DNA of 64,000 bases from Colwellia piezophila ATCC BAA-637 (GTDB lineage: Bacteria; Pseudomonadota; Gammaproteobacteria; Enterobacterales; Alteromonadaceae): the NCBI RefSeq assembly GCF_000378625.1, contig NZ_KB905174.1, positions 62,001 through 126,000 of the forward strand, given 5' to 3'. The notes under the pieces are model-generated. The model saw only the letters and a list, made by a program, of their open reading frames with translations. It searched no databases and had not been told where the DNA came from. A program made the position numbers and the translations under genes. Below, one piece after another: positions 27,406 through 36,794 of the stretch (position 1 is its first letter; every line of letters starts with the position of its first letter).

Positions 27406-28797
27406 ATGATGAAAAATGTCACTAAGTACACGTTATTATTACTCTGGATGGTAAGTACTTGGTCATTTGGCCAAGAACCACAAGATTGTTTGAGCATTCA
27501 GGGGGATTTTGTCGCGTTAACTGATTCAGGTAAGTATCGCTTTACTGCCGAAGAAGGCAGTCATCGCCAAAGCCAAGGCTTATCAAGCATTAACTTTACC
27601 GAGCTAACAAGTTACCAGCAATATATTACCGCAAGCCAGCGGCTTATCGCCGATAAAAATCCGCGAGCTACTATGCCTTGTCCTATTATTACCGATACTT
27701 ATCAGCAGTTAGCTAAACAGAATAACTGGTCAGCTACCCCTGAAATAAGTCAATTAATAGCGCCGTTCGAATTACCCCAAGGGAATAAAGAAAAAGCTAT
27801 TTTACTTATTCACGGCTTAACTGACTCACCTTTTATATTTCATGATCTGGCGCAATTCTTCTACCAACAAGGTTTTACCGTCAGAACATTATTGTTGCCA
27901 GGCCACGGTACAGCACCTTCTGGCTTGCTAGATGTTAGCTACCAGGAATGGCAGCACGCGACTAAATTTGCTATCGAGACTACATTGCATGATTTTGAAC
28001 AAGTCTATCTAGGTGGTTTTTCTACCGGTGGAGCGCTTATTTTTGATTATTTAATGCAACAGCCGGTGGCTAACAAAAAAATTAAAGGCTTGTTGATGTG
28101 GTCACCGGCTTCAAAGGCAAAAAATGATTCAGCTTGGCTAGCGCAATATGTTGACTATATTCCTTTTGTTGACTGGATTGATCTGGATGCTGATATTGAT
28201 TTTGCTAAATATGAATCTTTTCCTTACAACGCCGCCGCACAAGTACATGGCATAATGAGCCGTATCGTCGGGGAAAACGCCATGGACGATCGTGTACTGC
28301 ATGATATTCCACTCTTTGTCGTAGCAAGTGAACATGATCAAACCATAAATACCAAGCAAACTTTGCTCTTGATAGAGCAGTGGCAACAACAGGCAAGTAC
28401 AGCGAAAACCAAAAAAAGTGCCCTGATTTATTATGGCGATAAAGGCAGTTTACCGCCAACGTTACTAACAAGTATTAAGGTCATGGTGCCGAGTTGTTCA
28501 GCCGGTGAAATATGTGAAGGCATTTTTGATATCGCGCATACCGCGACAACTAATGCCCCAGATAACCCACATTATGGCGCTGCCGGGCAATACCGAAATT
28601 GTGGTCATTATCAAACAGAGCCTGCACGTTATCAAGAATGCAAAGAGGCAAGTAAGACCATTAAAGGTGAGCTTCGCCCAGAGAATCTTAATAAAGAACA
28701 ACCTCTGCAAAGGTTAACTTACAATCCATATTATCAACATATGCTTGCAACGATGACCGGGTTTTTGAGGGCAACTCAGCTATCAGTGAGTGATTAG
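27406..28797 (+). CDS. Exported alpha/beta-hydrolase (carboxylesterase-like)
   Basis: A 463-residue protein with a signal peptide (to about GQEP). The alpha/beta-hydrolase domain begins near residue 130: oxyanion HGLTDSP, nucleophile elbow GGFSTGG with Ser206, an acid candidate in SEHDQTIN, and a C-terminal region with His in DIAHTATT. This pattern is close to carboxylesterases and monoacylglycerol-lipase-like enzymes. Six or more Cys residues in the mature part suggest disulfides in the periplasm or outside. The tandem ATGs at 27406 and 27409 cannot be separated; AGGA spacing favours the second. It is a single-gene unit after the pyrE terminator. The substrate is unknown. Confidence 0.8.
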   Translation: MMKNVTKYTLLLLWMVSTWSFGQEPQDCLSIQGDFVALTDSGKYRFTAEEGSHRQSQGLSSINFTELTSYQQYITASQRLIADKNPRATMPCPIITDTYQQLAKQNNWSATPEISQLIAPFELPQGNKEKAILLIHGLTDSPFIFHDLAQFFYQQGFTVRTLLLPGHGTAPSGLLDVSYQEWQHATKFAIETTLHDFEQVYLGGFSTGGALIFDYLMQQPVANKKIKGLLMWSPASKAKNDSAWLAQYVDYIPFVDWIDLDADIDFAKYESFPYNAAAQVHGIMSRIVGENAMDDRVLHDIPLFVVASEHDQTINTKQTLLLIEQWQQQASTAKTKKSALIYYGDKGSLPPTLLTSIKVMVPSCSAGEICEGIFDIAHTATTNAPDNPHYGAAGQYRNCGHYQTEPARYQECKEASKTIKGELRPENLNKEQPLQRLTYNPYYQHMLATMTGFLRATQLSVSD

Positions 28798-28928
28798 CGC
28801 ACGTATTTCACCTCCGTGCTTAAAATATAACAGCATCTGGCTATAGGTCATTCCAGAGGTCACTGCTCTGGAATCCACTCTGCGTTAGCGCGCGTATTTT
28901 ATCCACTCAAGTTAAAGCCCCTGTTAAG

Positions 28929-28979
28929 CATCCCTAATTTGGGATGAATTTTCATTTTACTCATCCCAAAAGTGGGATG
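28929..28979. promoter_or_regulatory. Paired CATCCC-N6-GGGATG palindromes (candidate enhancer sites)
   Basis: Two identical-arm palindromes, CATCCC-N6-GGGATG at 28929-28946 and 28962-28979, have centres 33 bp apart, about three helical turns. They lie 60-110 bp upstream of a sigma-54-type promoter. This is the normal distance for enhancer sites of NtrC-class activators, and such an activator is encoded at 33725-35113. That this activator binds here is inference. Confidence 0.7.
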
Positions 28980-29038
28980 GGTCAACTCAACAAACCAACC
29001 AATTGATGTAACTGACTGTTTTATAATGTTATTTTTTA

Positions 29039-29054
29039 TGGCACAACTTTCGCT
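29039..29054 (+). promoter_or_regulatory. Sigma-54 (RpoN) promoter for the ABC export operon
   Basis: TGGCAC at 29039-29044 and TCGCT at 29050-29054 match the -24/-12 consensus TGGCAC-N5-TTGCW except for one base in the -12 box. The GG and GC dinucleotides are exactly 12 bp apart. Transcription would begin about 10-15 bp downstream, leaving a short leader before the ATG at 29092. Confidence 0.72.
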
Positions 29055-29091
29055 TAGTTAACACTATATTCAAAAGTAATTTAGGTCTGTT

Positions 29092-30348
29092 ATGGACATC
29101 ATTAAAAAAGCTAAAAAGCCCATTTATAAAAATATAAAGTTCATTACCGCTGCAGGCGTAGTTGCACTGGCTGGTTTATTGATCGCTAGTTCACAAATGC
29201 GCTTTGCAGGTTTTACGGTACAAAAAAACTCGGTTGTTACTGCTGTGGTTGAGCAGGGCGATTTTGATATTAAAATTTCAGGACCCGGTATTTTAGCCCC
29301 TAGGGATGTACGTTGGGTTGCCAGTACAGTCGCTGGCAAGGTTGAACGTATTTTAGTCAAACCAGGAGCACATGTTGACAAAGGACAATTAATTGTTGAG
29401 TTGGTTAATCCTGAGTTAGACCAAAAAGTAGAGGAGTTGCACTGGGAAGTTGCAGCGATGCAAGCACAAACCCGCGCATTAAAGGTTGGTCACGACACAC
29501 AGGTACTTGATATGAAAGCCAGTACTTTAGAAACACAAATGCAATACGAAAAAGCAAAAATGCGCTTGGATGCTGAAGCGAAGTTAATCAAAGTGGGTAA
29601 CTCTACAGTGTCAAAATTGGATTTTGCCTCATCAAAACTAACGGTTAATCAGCTGGTCAAAACCATTGAAATTAATGAAATGAGAGCAAAGCAGTTATTA
29701 CTTAATTTGGCGGCACAATTTGAAGCACAAATCGCCTTACTTAATAAGCTAAAAAAGCGCTATGAAAGAGCGCAATTTCAACTTGCCTCTCTTAATGTTG
29801 AAGCGCCTGTAGCGGGTGTATTACAAGCTATGCCACTTGAGTTAGGTCAACGTGTTGCTATTGGCGGCAACATAGCCAAGTTTGCTAAGAAAGGCGATTT
29901 AATTGCCGAATTAAAAGTACCTGAACTCAATGCTGGCGATATCATTATTGGCCAACATGTCAGCGTTGATACTCGTTTTAGTCAAATACAAGGCAAGGTC
30001 ATTCGTATCGACCCAGCAGTAGTGAATGGCACGGTACAAGTAGATGTTGAACTCACCTCAACATTACCCGATGAAGCAAGACCTGATCTTTCTATCGACG
30101 GTGAAATATACATAACCCAGAAGAAAAATAGCATATTCGTTCGACGTCCGGCTTTTTCTCAAGCCAATCAAACCATGTCTATTTACTTACTTAATAACGA
30201 ACAAAACAGCGCCAGACAAACGCAGGTGCAATTCGGCTTATCGTCGAGTATTGATATAGAAATACTTAGCGGATTAAAAGCGGGAGACCGAATCATAGTG
30301 TCAGAGCAAAGTAGCTTTGAACGCCATAAACAAGTTGCGCTGAATTAA
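29092..30348 (+). CDS. Periplasmic adaptor (HlyD/MacA-type) of an ABC export system
   Basis: A 418-residue membrane-fusion protein. A single N-terminal TM helix (about residues 17-35) is followed by the biotinyl-lipoyl half-motif (GKVERILVKPGAHVDKGQLIVEL), a long alpha-helical hairpin (about 115-235), the second half-motif (VEAPVAGVLQAMPLELGQRV) and beta-barrel domains. It would link the inner-membrane MacB-like transporter to an outer-membrane channel; no TolC-like gene is adjacent. It is the first gene after the sigma-54 promoter. The ATPase gene follows after 91 bp. Confidence 0.88.
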   Translation: MDIIKKAKKPIYKNIKFITAAGVVALAGLLIASSQMRFAGFTVQKNSVVTAVVEQGDFDIKISGPGILAPRDVRWVASTVAGKVERILVKPGAHVDKGQLIVELVNPELDQKVEELHWEVAAMQAQTRALKVGHDTQVLDMKASTLETQMQYEKAKMRLDAEAKLIKVGNSTVSKLDFASSKLTVNQLVKTIEINEMRAKQLLLNLAAQFEAQIALLNKLKKRYERAQFQLASLNVEAPVAGVLQAMPLELGQRVAIGGNIAKFAKKGDLIAELKVPELNAGDIIIGQHVSVDTRFSQIQGKVIRIDPAVVNGTVQVDVELTSTLPDEARPDLSIDGEIYITQKKNSIFVRRPAFSQANQTMSIYLLNNEQNSARQTQVQFGLSSSIDIEILSGLKAGDRIIVSEQSSFERHKQVALN

Positions 30349-30439
30349 AGCGGCAACCAGTGCAAACCAATAACTAGCCAAGAAAAAAATAATTAAACAA
30401 TTACAACTAACAACATCAAGATTAACAAAGGGATAACCA

Positions 30440-31156
30440 ATGAAGACATTAATTAAGTTAGCCAACCTAAAAAAAGTATTCTCTACCGATGAAGTAGAAA
30501 CACATGCGCTGAGTGATATTAATTTAGAGATTAAGCAAGGGGAATACTTATCTATTGCTGGTCCGTCGGGGTGTGGTAAGTCAACACTCTTATCAATATT
30601 GGGTTTGTTAGATACTAGCTCTGAAGGCTGTTATACCTTAAATGGTCATGATGTCGTTGATATTAATGCTAAGCAAAGAGCGGCAATACGTAATAAAGAG
30701 ATTGGTTTTGTTTTTCAATCTTTTAACTTAATCAGCGAATTAACGGTTGCTGAGAATGTTGCGCTGCCATTAACGTATCGCAAAGACTTAAGTAAAACAG
30801 AACGTACTGAGCTAGTCACTGCAGCACTCGAGAAAGTCGATATGGGTCATCGCACCAAACATTACCCGTCGCAATTATCAGGTGGTCAACAGCAACGTGT
30901 TGCGGTAGCGCGTGCTATTGCCGGCAACCCATCAATAATTTTAGCGGATGAACCTACGGGTAACCTTGATTCGAAAAATGCTGAATTGGTGATGGCTTTA
31001 CTTGATAAGTTACATGCCGAAGGCGCAACTATTTGTATGGTGACTCATGACCCTCGTGGTGCTAAACGTGCTGAGCGTATTATTGAAATTTTTGATGGTC
31101 GTATTGTTTCTGACTCACCTACCTCTGAAACTCATATTGAAGAAGCTGTGGCTTAA
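30440..31156 (+). CDS. ABC transporter ATPase (MacB/LolD type)
   Basis: A 238-residue stand-alone ATPase with Walker A GPSGCGKSTL, Q-loop FVFQSFNLI, signature LSGGQQQRVAVARA, Walker B IILADEPTGNLDS and switch His in MVTHDP. This is the MacB/LolD/FtsE class, which drives mechanotransmission rather than classic transport. AAAGGG precedes the ATG. It is followed by the permease gene after 6 bp. Confidence 0.93.
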   Translation: MKTLIKLANLKKVFSTDEVETHALSDINLEIKQGEYLSIAGPSGCGKSTLLSILGLLDTSSEGCYTLNGHDVVDINAKQRAAIRNKEIGFVFQSFNLISELTVAENVALPLTYRKDLSKTERTELVTAALEKVDMGHRTKHYPSQLSGGQQQRVAVARAIAGNPSIILADEPTGNLDSKNAELVMALLDKLHAEGATICMVTHDPRGAKRAERIIEIFDGRIVSDSPTSETHIEEAVA

Positions 31157-31162
31157 GGATAA

Positions 31163-33595
31163 ATGATGAATATTTTGTCAGATATAAATTTCGCGTTTCG
31201 AACCTTGATTAAAAACCCTAAGTTTACCGCGTTAACTATTTTTGTGATGACCACAGGTTTAACATTATGTATTTACATGTTTAGCTTTATTCATGGTTCA
31301 TTAGTTGCGCCACTGCCTTTTGAAAATGGCGAACGCATAAGAGCGGTTGATACTATATACAATGGCATGCAGTACCAAGGTACTAGCTTTAGGGTTCATG
31401 ATTTTGAAGATATAAAAAAGCGTGTGCAAAGTTATGAGGTATTTGATGCCTATGATCAAGGCACAGTTAATCTTAGTACAACTGACCGCGCGGTGAAATA
31501 CACAGGACACTACGTAAAAGAAAGCTTCTTTGAAATATCTGAAGCCAAACCACAATTAGGTCGCTTATTAACCAATGACGATGGTTTGTCAGGTGCTGAG
31601 CCGGTGACACTTATTAGCCACACACTGTGGCAAAATATGTTTGCGGGCGATAAAGATATTTTAGGTAAAAAGTTAAGAATAAATACTGAGCCAACCACCA
31701 TTGTTGGTGTTATGCCCGATAGTTATCAATTTCCGAGTGCGGGTAGAATTTGGCTACCTTATACCACCACAGCTAAAGGCATTGCCCGTAAAGATGGTGA
31801 TTATGTTGCTGTCTATGGTGTTTTAAAGCCAGGTATTAGTGATGAACAAGCCAACGCTGAGTTACGCAGTTTAATGGCAGAGTTAGAAGAAAGTTACCCT
31901 AAACTTAATTCAAATACTTCGGCGCATGTTTGGACTTTACAATCAGCAGCGATGGGTAGCGGCACGCCTACTATTATACTCGCCATGGAGTTAGCGGTAG
32001 GTTTTATCTTATTACTGGCTTGTATAAATGTTGGTAACTTATTGTTTTCAAGAGCAATAGAAAAAGGTAAAGAAACCGCTATTCGCACTGCATTAGGTGC
32101 GCCTCGATCAAGATTGATCATGCAGATGATGTGGGAATCTACCCTTATTTGTACTATTTCTGGGGTTTTAGCGGTACTTTTTGCCGGTTTGTGGCTAGAG
32201 GTCGCCAATAAAGATTTATTGTCTTCATTTCCTTTTGATCCGCCTTTTTGGTGGAATATTCAGATTACTCAAAGCTCTATTATAGCGGCGATAGTGATTA
32301 CCTTAGTTACGGCACTTATTACTGGAATATTACCCGCTCTTAAGGCCACCTCTGGCGATTTTAATGCCACTTTAAGAGATGGTACTCGTGGCGCTCAAAG
32401 CAAAGCATCGGGTAGATTAAGTAAAATGATTGTTATTTCTGAAGTCGTTTTGTCTTGTGCCTTGTTATTGCTTTCAACAGGCATGGTCTATTCGGTAAAT
32501 CAGCAGAACAATATTGACTATGGCACTACGATTGAAGATATATTCACAGCGCGTGTTGGCTTGCCTGAGGCTGAATATAAAAGTGATGAAAAAAGATTAC
32601 AGTATTATCAAAACTTAAAGGCCACTTTATTGGCCGAGCCTGAAATTTCGGCGGTAAGTTTAACTCGAACAATACCGGGTAATGGTGCTAGTTATCAAAA
32701 CATTTTACTTGAGGGTGTTGATTACGGTAAAAAACCGCAATACCCAAGTTCAAGCTCTGTTGGCGTTGACCATAATTACTTCTCCGTCATGACTATTAAC
32801 TTACGCGAAGGTCGACTTTTCGACTCAAGAGATAAAATAGGCAGCCCATTAACCGCAGTGGTTACCGATAAGTTTGTCAATAAATTCTTCAAAGACGGTG
32901 TCGCACTGGGTAAACGTTTTAAGTTTATTGAAACAGATAACGATTGGTATACCGTTATTGGTGTAGTTAATGATGTTATTCATGGCCAGCCAATGTCATT
33001 TAATATTGAAAAACCAACCGCGTTTATCTCTATACAGCAAACCCCTAAACGTTTTATGTCAGTGGTTATTAAAACAGTCGCAAGCGATGCGCAAAACGTG
33101 CCTAATTTAGCGAAAATAGTTGCCGATAGTATTCAAAAAGTCGAACGTGATGCGCCAGCTTACGATATTAAAACCTTACGAAACTCTATTATTGGCCGTA
33201 ATGCCGGTATGAACTTTGTTAGTGAGCTCTTTCTGGTGTTTGCTGCCGCGTCTATGGTCTTGGCGTTTAGCGGTATTTATGGCGTGATGTCGAATACCAT
33301 CATACAAAAAACCCAAGAAATTGGCATTAGAAGAGCGTTGGGTGCAGATAACAGTGATATTTATAAATACTTTATCAAACAAGGCTTAAAGCAGTTAGTT
33401 ATCGGTTTAGCGATTGGTGTACCAATGGGAGTGGCACTAGTGACTATGTTAGAAGAGTCTTCAATAGCACAAGGCTCGCTTATGCTATATTTCTCTGTGC
33501 CAGCTTTTATCAGCTTTATTATTTTACTGGCGGTGTACTACCCGGTAAGTAGAGCGCTTAAAATGGAACCATGTGAAGCGTTAAGACATGAATAA
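31163..33595 (+). CDS. Duplicated MacB/FtsX-type ABC permease
   Basis: An 810-residue permease with two consecutive MacB periplasmic-core plus FtsX units, as in the ADOP-like group. There is a TM segment at about 20-42, a periplasmic core to about 260, three TM helices around 270-390, a second TM near 420-440, a second core to about 680, and the last three helices near 690-800. FtsX motifs such as KGKETAIRTALGAPRSRL and TQEIGIRRALGADNSDI are present in both halves. It works with the adjacent ATPase and adaptor. The substrate is unknown; peptides, toxins or envelope lipids are possible. A strong terminator follows. Confidence 0.88.
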   Translation: MMNILSDINFAFRTLIKNPKFTALTIFVMTTGLTLCIYMFSFIHGSLVAPLPFENGERIRAVDTIYNGMQYQGTSFRVHDFEDIKKRVQSYEVFDAYDQGTVNLSTTDRAVKYTGHYVKESFFEISEAKPQLGRLLTNDDGLSGAEPVTLISHTLWQNMFAGDKDILGKKLRINTEPTTIVGVMPDSYQFPSAGRIWLPYTTTAKGIARKDGDYVAVYGVLKPGISDEQANAELRSLMAELEESYPKLNSNTSAHVWTLQSAAMGSGTPTIILAMELAVGFILLLACINVGNLLFSRAIEKGKETAIRTALGAPRSRLIMQMMWESTLICTISGVLAVLFAGLWLEVANKDLLSSFPFDPPFWWNIQITQSSIIAAIVITLVTALITGILPALKATSGDFNATLRDGTRGAQSKASGRLSKMIVISEVVLSCALLLLSTGMVYSVNQQNNIDYGTTIEDIFTARVGLPEAEYKSDEKRLQYYQNLKATLLAEPEISAVSLTRTIPGNGASYQNILLEGVDYGKKPQYPSSSSVGVDHNYFSVMTINLREGRLFDSRDKIGSPLTAVVTDKFVNKFFKDGVALGKRFKFIETDNDWYTVIGVVNDVIHGQPMSFNIEKPTAFISIQQTPKRFMSVVIKTVASDAQNVPNLAKIVADSIQKVERDAPAYDIKTLRNSIIGRNAGMNFVSELFLVFAAASMVLAFSGIYGVMSNTIIQKTQEIGIRRALGADNSDIYKYFIKQGLKQLVIGLAIGVPMGVALVTMLEESSIAQGSLMLYFSVPAFISFIILLAVYYPVSRALKMEPCEALRHE

Positions 33596-33631
33596 TTTCA
33601 TCCTAAACAGAATCGAAATTAACTAAATATT

Positions 33632-33660
33632 AAAAAGCCTTTTCTTAGAAAAGGCTTTTT
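33632..33660 (+). terminator. Terminator between the ABC operon and its regulator genes
   Basis: A perfect 13-bp stem (33632-33644 and 33648-33660) with a 3-nt loop. The A-run on the left and T-run on the right would allow termination in either direction. It should insulate the response-regulator/kinase genes, or allow only part of the transcription to pass. Confidence 0.85.
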
Positions 33661-33724
33661 GTCATAGTACTTTCTCACTTAATAGAAAGAATTTAAGCCG
33701 TTTACTTAATAACAGGAAGTTTTT

Positions 33725-35113
33725 GTGTCCCATATCCTTATCGCAGATGATGATGCCAGCATAGTTGCCGCTTTACGCTTATTTTTAAAAAGTGAAGGTT
33801 TTAAGGTCACAACGGCTACCAGTCCTGCTGAAGTTGAGTTCTTAATAAAATCTAAAGAAATAGATTTGGCGTTAATTGATCTTAATTATCAGCTAGATAC
33901 TACCTCAGGTTTGGAAGGGTTAGCGCTTACCCAAAAGCTGAAAGATTATGATGCTGATTTAGCGGTAGTTTGTATGACCGGTTGGGCTACCGTTGAAATT
34001 GCCGTACAAGTAATGCAGTCTGGCGCGGGCGATTTCATTCAAAAACCTTGGGAAAATGATCGGTTGTTATCGGTGATTAACAATCAACTAGCGCTACGTC
34101 GACAAACTAAAAATAATTTAAAACTCACCGAAGAAAATAATAACTTAAAGCAGCAAATTGCGGTGTTAGATGGTAATGACATGGTGGCTGAGTCCCCAGC
34201 AATGAAAAGCTTGCTTACTACCCTTGAGCAAATTGCCCCGGCTGATATCAATATTTTAATTACTGGCGAAAACGGCACAGGTAAAAGCTTATTGGCCAAT
34301 CATATTCATCAATTGAGTCTGCGTGCAGATAATACCTTTGTCTCGGTTAATATGGGCGCAATCACCGATTCTTTATTTGAAAGTGAAATGTTTGGTCATG
34401 TTAAGGGCGCTTTTACCGATGCCAAGGAGAATCGGATTGGCCGCGTTGAGTTAGCAGAGCACGGCACGTTATTTTTAGATGAGATTGCCAACATCCCCTT
34501 AGCTCAGCAAGCTAAACTGCTTAGGCTATTAGAAGAGCACCAATATGAAAAAGTGGGTGCCAGTAAAACTCAACAAGCAAACATTAGAGTGATCAGTGCG
34601 ACCAATAGTGATTTACTACAAATGGTAAAAGATAAAAGCTTTCGCCAAGATTTACTCTTCCGTTTGAATACCTTTGTTGTTGAAATTCCGCCATTAAAAG
34701 CACGCCTTGAGGATATTTTACCTATGGCGGAAGCCTTTATAGCGAAATGTGCGACTCGATATAAAAAAGCCAAGCCTAAGTTGTCAGTTCAAGCGGAACA
34801 GCAATTATTAGCTTACCCATGGCCAGGCAATGTCAGGGAGTTAAGTCATACCCTAGAAAGAGCGACCTTATTAGCCAGTGATGAAATCCTTACTGAGCAT
34901 TTAATGTTGGTTGAAGTTGAGGGGGCAGCAACACCCGAAGCCACTTTCGCTAAGCAAGGTGATTTTGACGATGAAATGACCATGGATGACATTGAAAAAA
35001 CAGTGATTGAGCAACGGTTAAGGCTCAATAAAGGTAATGCTTCTGATGCCGCAAAATCTTTGGCAATGAGTCGCAGCGCTTTTTACCGTCGCTTAGATAA
35101 ATTTGGACTCTAA
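33725..35113 (+). CDS. NtrC-class sigma-54-dependent response regulator
   Basis: A 462-residue regulator. The N-terminal receiver domain has the acidic pocket ADDD and phosphoacceptor Asp52 in ALIDLNY. A central AAA+ domain has Walker A GENGTGKS and Walker B GTLFLDEI; the sigma-54 contact loop reads GAFTDA instead of the common GAFTGA. A C-terminal Fis-type helix-turn-helix (ASDAAKSLAMSRSAFYRRL) ends the protein. The start is GTG at 33725, with AGGAAG ahead of it. It should activate the sigma-54 promoter at 29039 on phosphorylation by the kinase encoded 3 bp downstream. Confidence 0.92.
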   Translation: MSHILIADDDASIVAALRLFLKSEGFKVTTATSPAEVEFLIKSKEIDLALIDLNYQLDTTSGLEGLALTQKLKDYDADLAVVCMTGWATVEIAVQVMQSGAGDFIQKPWENDRLLSVINNQLALRRQTKNNLKLTEENNNLKQQIAVLDGNDMVAESPAMKSLLTTLEQIAPADINILITGENGTGKSLLANHIHQLSLRADNTFVSVNMGAITDSLFESEMFGHVKGAFTDAKENRIGRVELAEHGTLFLDEIANIPLAQQAKLLRLLEEHQYEKVGASKTQQANIRVISATNSDLLQMVKDKSFRQDLLFRLNTFVVEIPPLKARLEDILPMAEAFIAKCATRYKKAKPKLSVQAEQQLLAYPWPGNVRELSHTLERATLLASDEILTEHLMLVEVEGAATPEATFAKQGDFDDEMTMDDIEKTVIEQRLRLNKGNASDAAKSLAMSRSAFYRRLDKFGL

Positions 35114-35116
35114 TTC

Positions 35117-36421
35117 ATGTTTACTGGTCCTTTTGAAAAACGCATATTCACCACGGTATTATGGGCTATTTTACCTAGCTACTTTCTGGCACTGTTTTTA
35201 TTGTGGTACATAGACAGCTCTTTTTATTTACAGGCGTTGGTGACTATTTTCTTGTCAGCCATGGTCGGCTTTTCTTTTCATCATTTTTACTATGATATTA
35301 AAGACCAGTTTATTTCACTGGCCAACCTTATCGAAGCGTTGAATATTGGTGACTTTTCCTTGCGTGGTAAAGCTGAAGTAGGGCAGAGCGGCCACAGTGA
35401 TTTAATTAGACAGGTCAATAAATTAGCGGATTCACTCACCACTGCTCGTTATGACTTTAAAGAGAGTCAGTTACTGCTAGCTAAGGTGATTAAACAAATT
35501 AAAGTGGCCATTATTGCCTGTGATCAACAGGGTAAAATTACCATGGTAAACCCAGAAACAGAGTTATTACTGGGATTAAATGAGTCTAAATTGCGCCATA
35601 AAACATTAGCGGATGTCAATTTAGGGCAATTGAGTGAACTGAGCTCTAATTCGATAGAAAAACTGACTTTCGGCTCTCGCACCGCCCGTTGGCATATTTT
35701 CAAAGACGGTTTTCGTGATCAAGGTAAGCAACATAGCTTATATATTTTTTCAGATTTAGATTTATTACTCAGCCAACAAGAGCAAGAAGCATGGAAGAAT
35801 TTGGTCAGAGTATTAAGTCATGAAATTAATAACTCATTAGCACCGATTATCTCGTTAGCTTCAACATTAGATAAATTAACTGCTCGAAGTGATATTGAAC
35901 GTGAAGATAAAGAAGATATTCAATTAGGTTTAAAGGTTATTCAAGATAGAGCAACCAGTTTAAAGCACTTTCTTGCCGGTTATCGGGTACTCACTCACTT
36001 GCCGAAACCGAAACTTCAATCAGTCGATATCATTCCTGTTATTGAGCAGTTGGTATCATTACTAAATTATCCGGTAAATTTGAGTTTACCTAGTAAAATG
36101 GAGCTGTTGATTGATGTTGCCCAGTTTGAGCAATGCCTAATTAACCTGTTAAAAAATGCCCATGAAGCCTCAGAAAAAAATAGCGAAATTGATTTATTAA
36201 TAAAGGTTAAGGCTAATCAAGTTCTTCTCTATATTCTCGATAAGGGCCCAGGTATACAAAATTTAGATAATATTTTTGTGCCCTTATTTACCACCAAAGC
36301 AGAGGGAACAGGCATTGGCTTGTCGTTGTGTAAACAAATCATTGAAGGCCATCAAGGTCAGTTACGTTTATCGAATAGAGCTGAAGGTGGTTGTCAGGTT
36401 GAGATTAATTTACCGAGATAA
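35117..36421 (+). CDS. Sensor histidine kinase partner of the NtrC-class regulator
   Basis: A 434-residue membrane kinase. Two N-terminal TM helices (about 12-30 and 38-55) have almost no periplasmic loop, so sensing may occur in the membrane or cytoplasm. A HAMP-like linker and PAS domain (about 120-220) follow. The H-box LSHEINNSLAPI carries phospho-His236; the N-box NLLKNAHEAS, G1 DKGPGI and G2 GTGIGLSLCKQ are intact. The gene starts 3 bp after the response-regulator stop. It belongs to the NtrY-like class. Confidence 0.9.
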   Translation: MFTGPFEKRIFTTVLWAILPSYFLALFLLWYIDSSFYLQALVTIFLSAMVGFSFHHFYYDIKDQFISLANLIEALNIGDFSLRGKAEVGQSGHSDLIRQVNKLADSLTTARYDFKESQLLLAKVIKQIKVAIIACDQQGKITMVNPETELLLGLNESKLRHKTLADVNLGQLSELSSNSIEKLTFGSRTARWHIFKDGFRDQGKQHSLYIFSDLDLLLSQQEQEAWKNLVRVLSHEINNSLAPIISLASTLDKLTARSDIEREDKEDIQLGLKVIQDRATSLKHFLAGYRVLTHLPKPKLQSVDIIPVIEQLVSLLNYPVNLSLPSKMELLIDVAQFEQCLINLLKNAHEASEKNSEIDLLIKVKANQVLLYILDKGPGIQNLDNIFVPLFTTKAEGTGIGLSLCKQIIEGHQGQLRLSNRAEGGCQVEINLPR

Positions 36422-36545
36422 AGGCTAAGCTTGTTCTGAGCTATTTTAAGATGTTGTGCTTGGCTAGCTGTCAAATATTTAAGCGTATTTTACCCCCACA
36501 AGTGAGTAATAATTTAATGAAATTGGTATTGAAGGGAGATAGTTG

Positions 36546-36794
36546 ATGCATGAACCTGAAATCTCACGTTGGACCTTGATTAGAGATATGCTTATTTTTC
36601 AAGCTAAGCTAGCGATGGATGCTGTTCGCGACTTGTTGTTAAGCCCGGTATCAATAATATGTGGTCTTATAGACATCTTTAAAGGCCACTCTATTTCGAA
36701 AAGCTATTTTCATCGGTTAATGGCTTTAGGTCAGAAAAGTGATACCTGGCTAAATTTGTTTGGTAACCCTATTGATAAGAAAAACAATGAATAA
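36546..36794 (+). CDS. Small conserved-looking protein of unknown function
   Basis: An 82-residue product, not recognised. It has one moderately hydrophobic stretch (DLLLSPVSIICGLIDIF, about residues 27-43) that could be a membrane-associated helix, with basic flanks. AGGGAG is 7 bases upstream of the ATG at 36546, which makes translation credible. It overlaps the next small gene by 8 bp, so the two are probably co-translated. Confidence 0.6.
   Translation: MHEPEISRWTLIRDMLIFQAKLAMDAVRDLLLSPVSIICGLIDIFKGHSISKSYFHRLMALGQKSDTWLNLFGNPIDKKNNE

Noticed and set aside
28138..28717. Several minus- and plus-strand frames inside the alpha/beta-hydrolase gene
   Set aside because: All overlap a gene with clear signal peptide and catalytic motifs and have no ribosome-binding sites.
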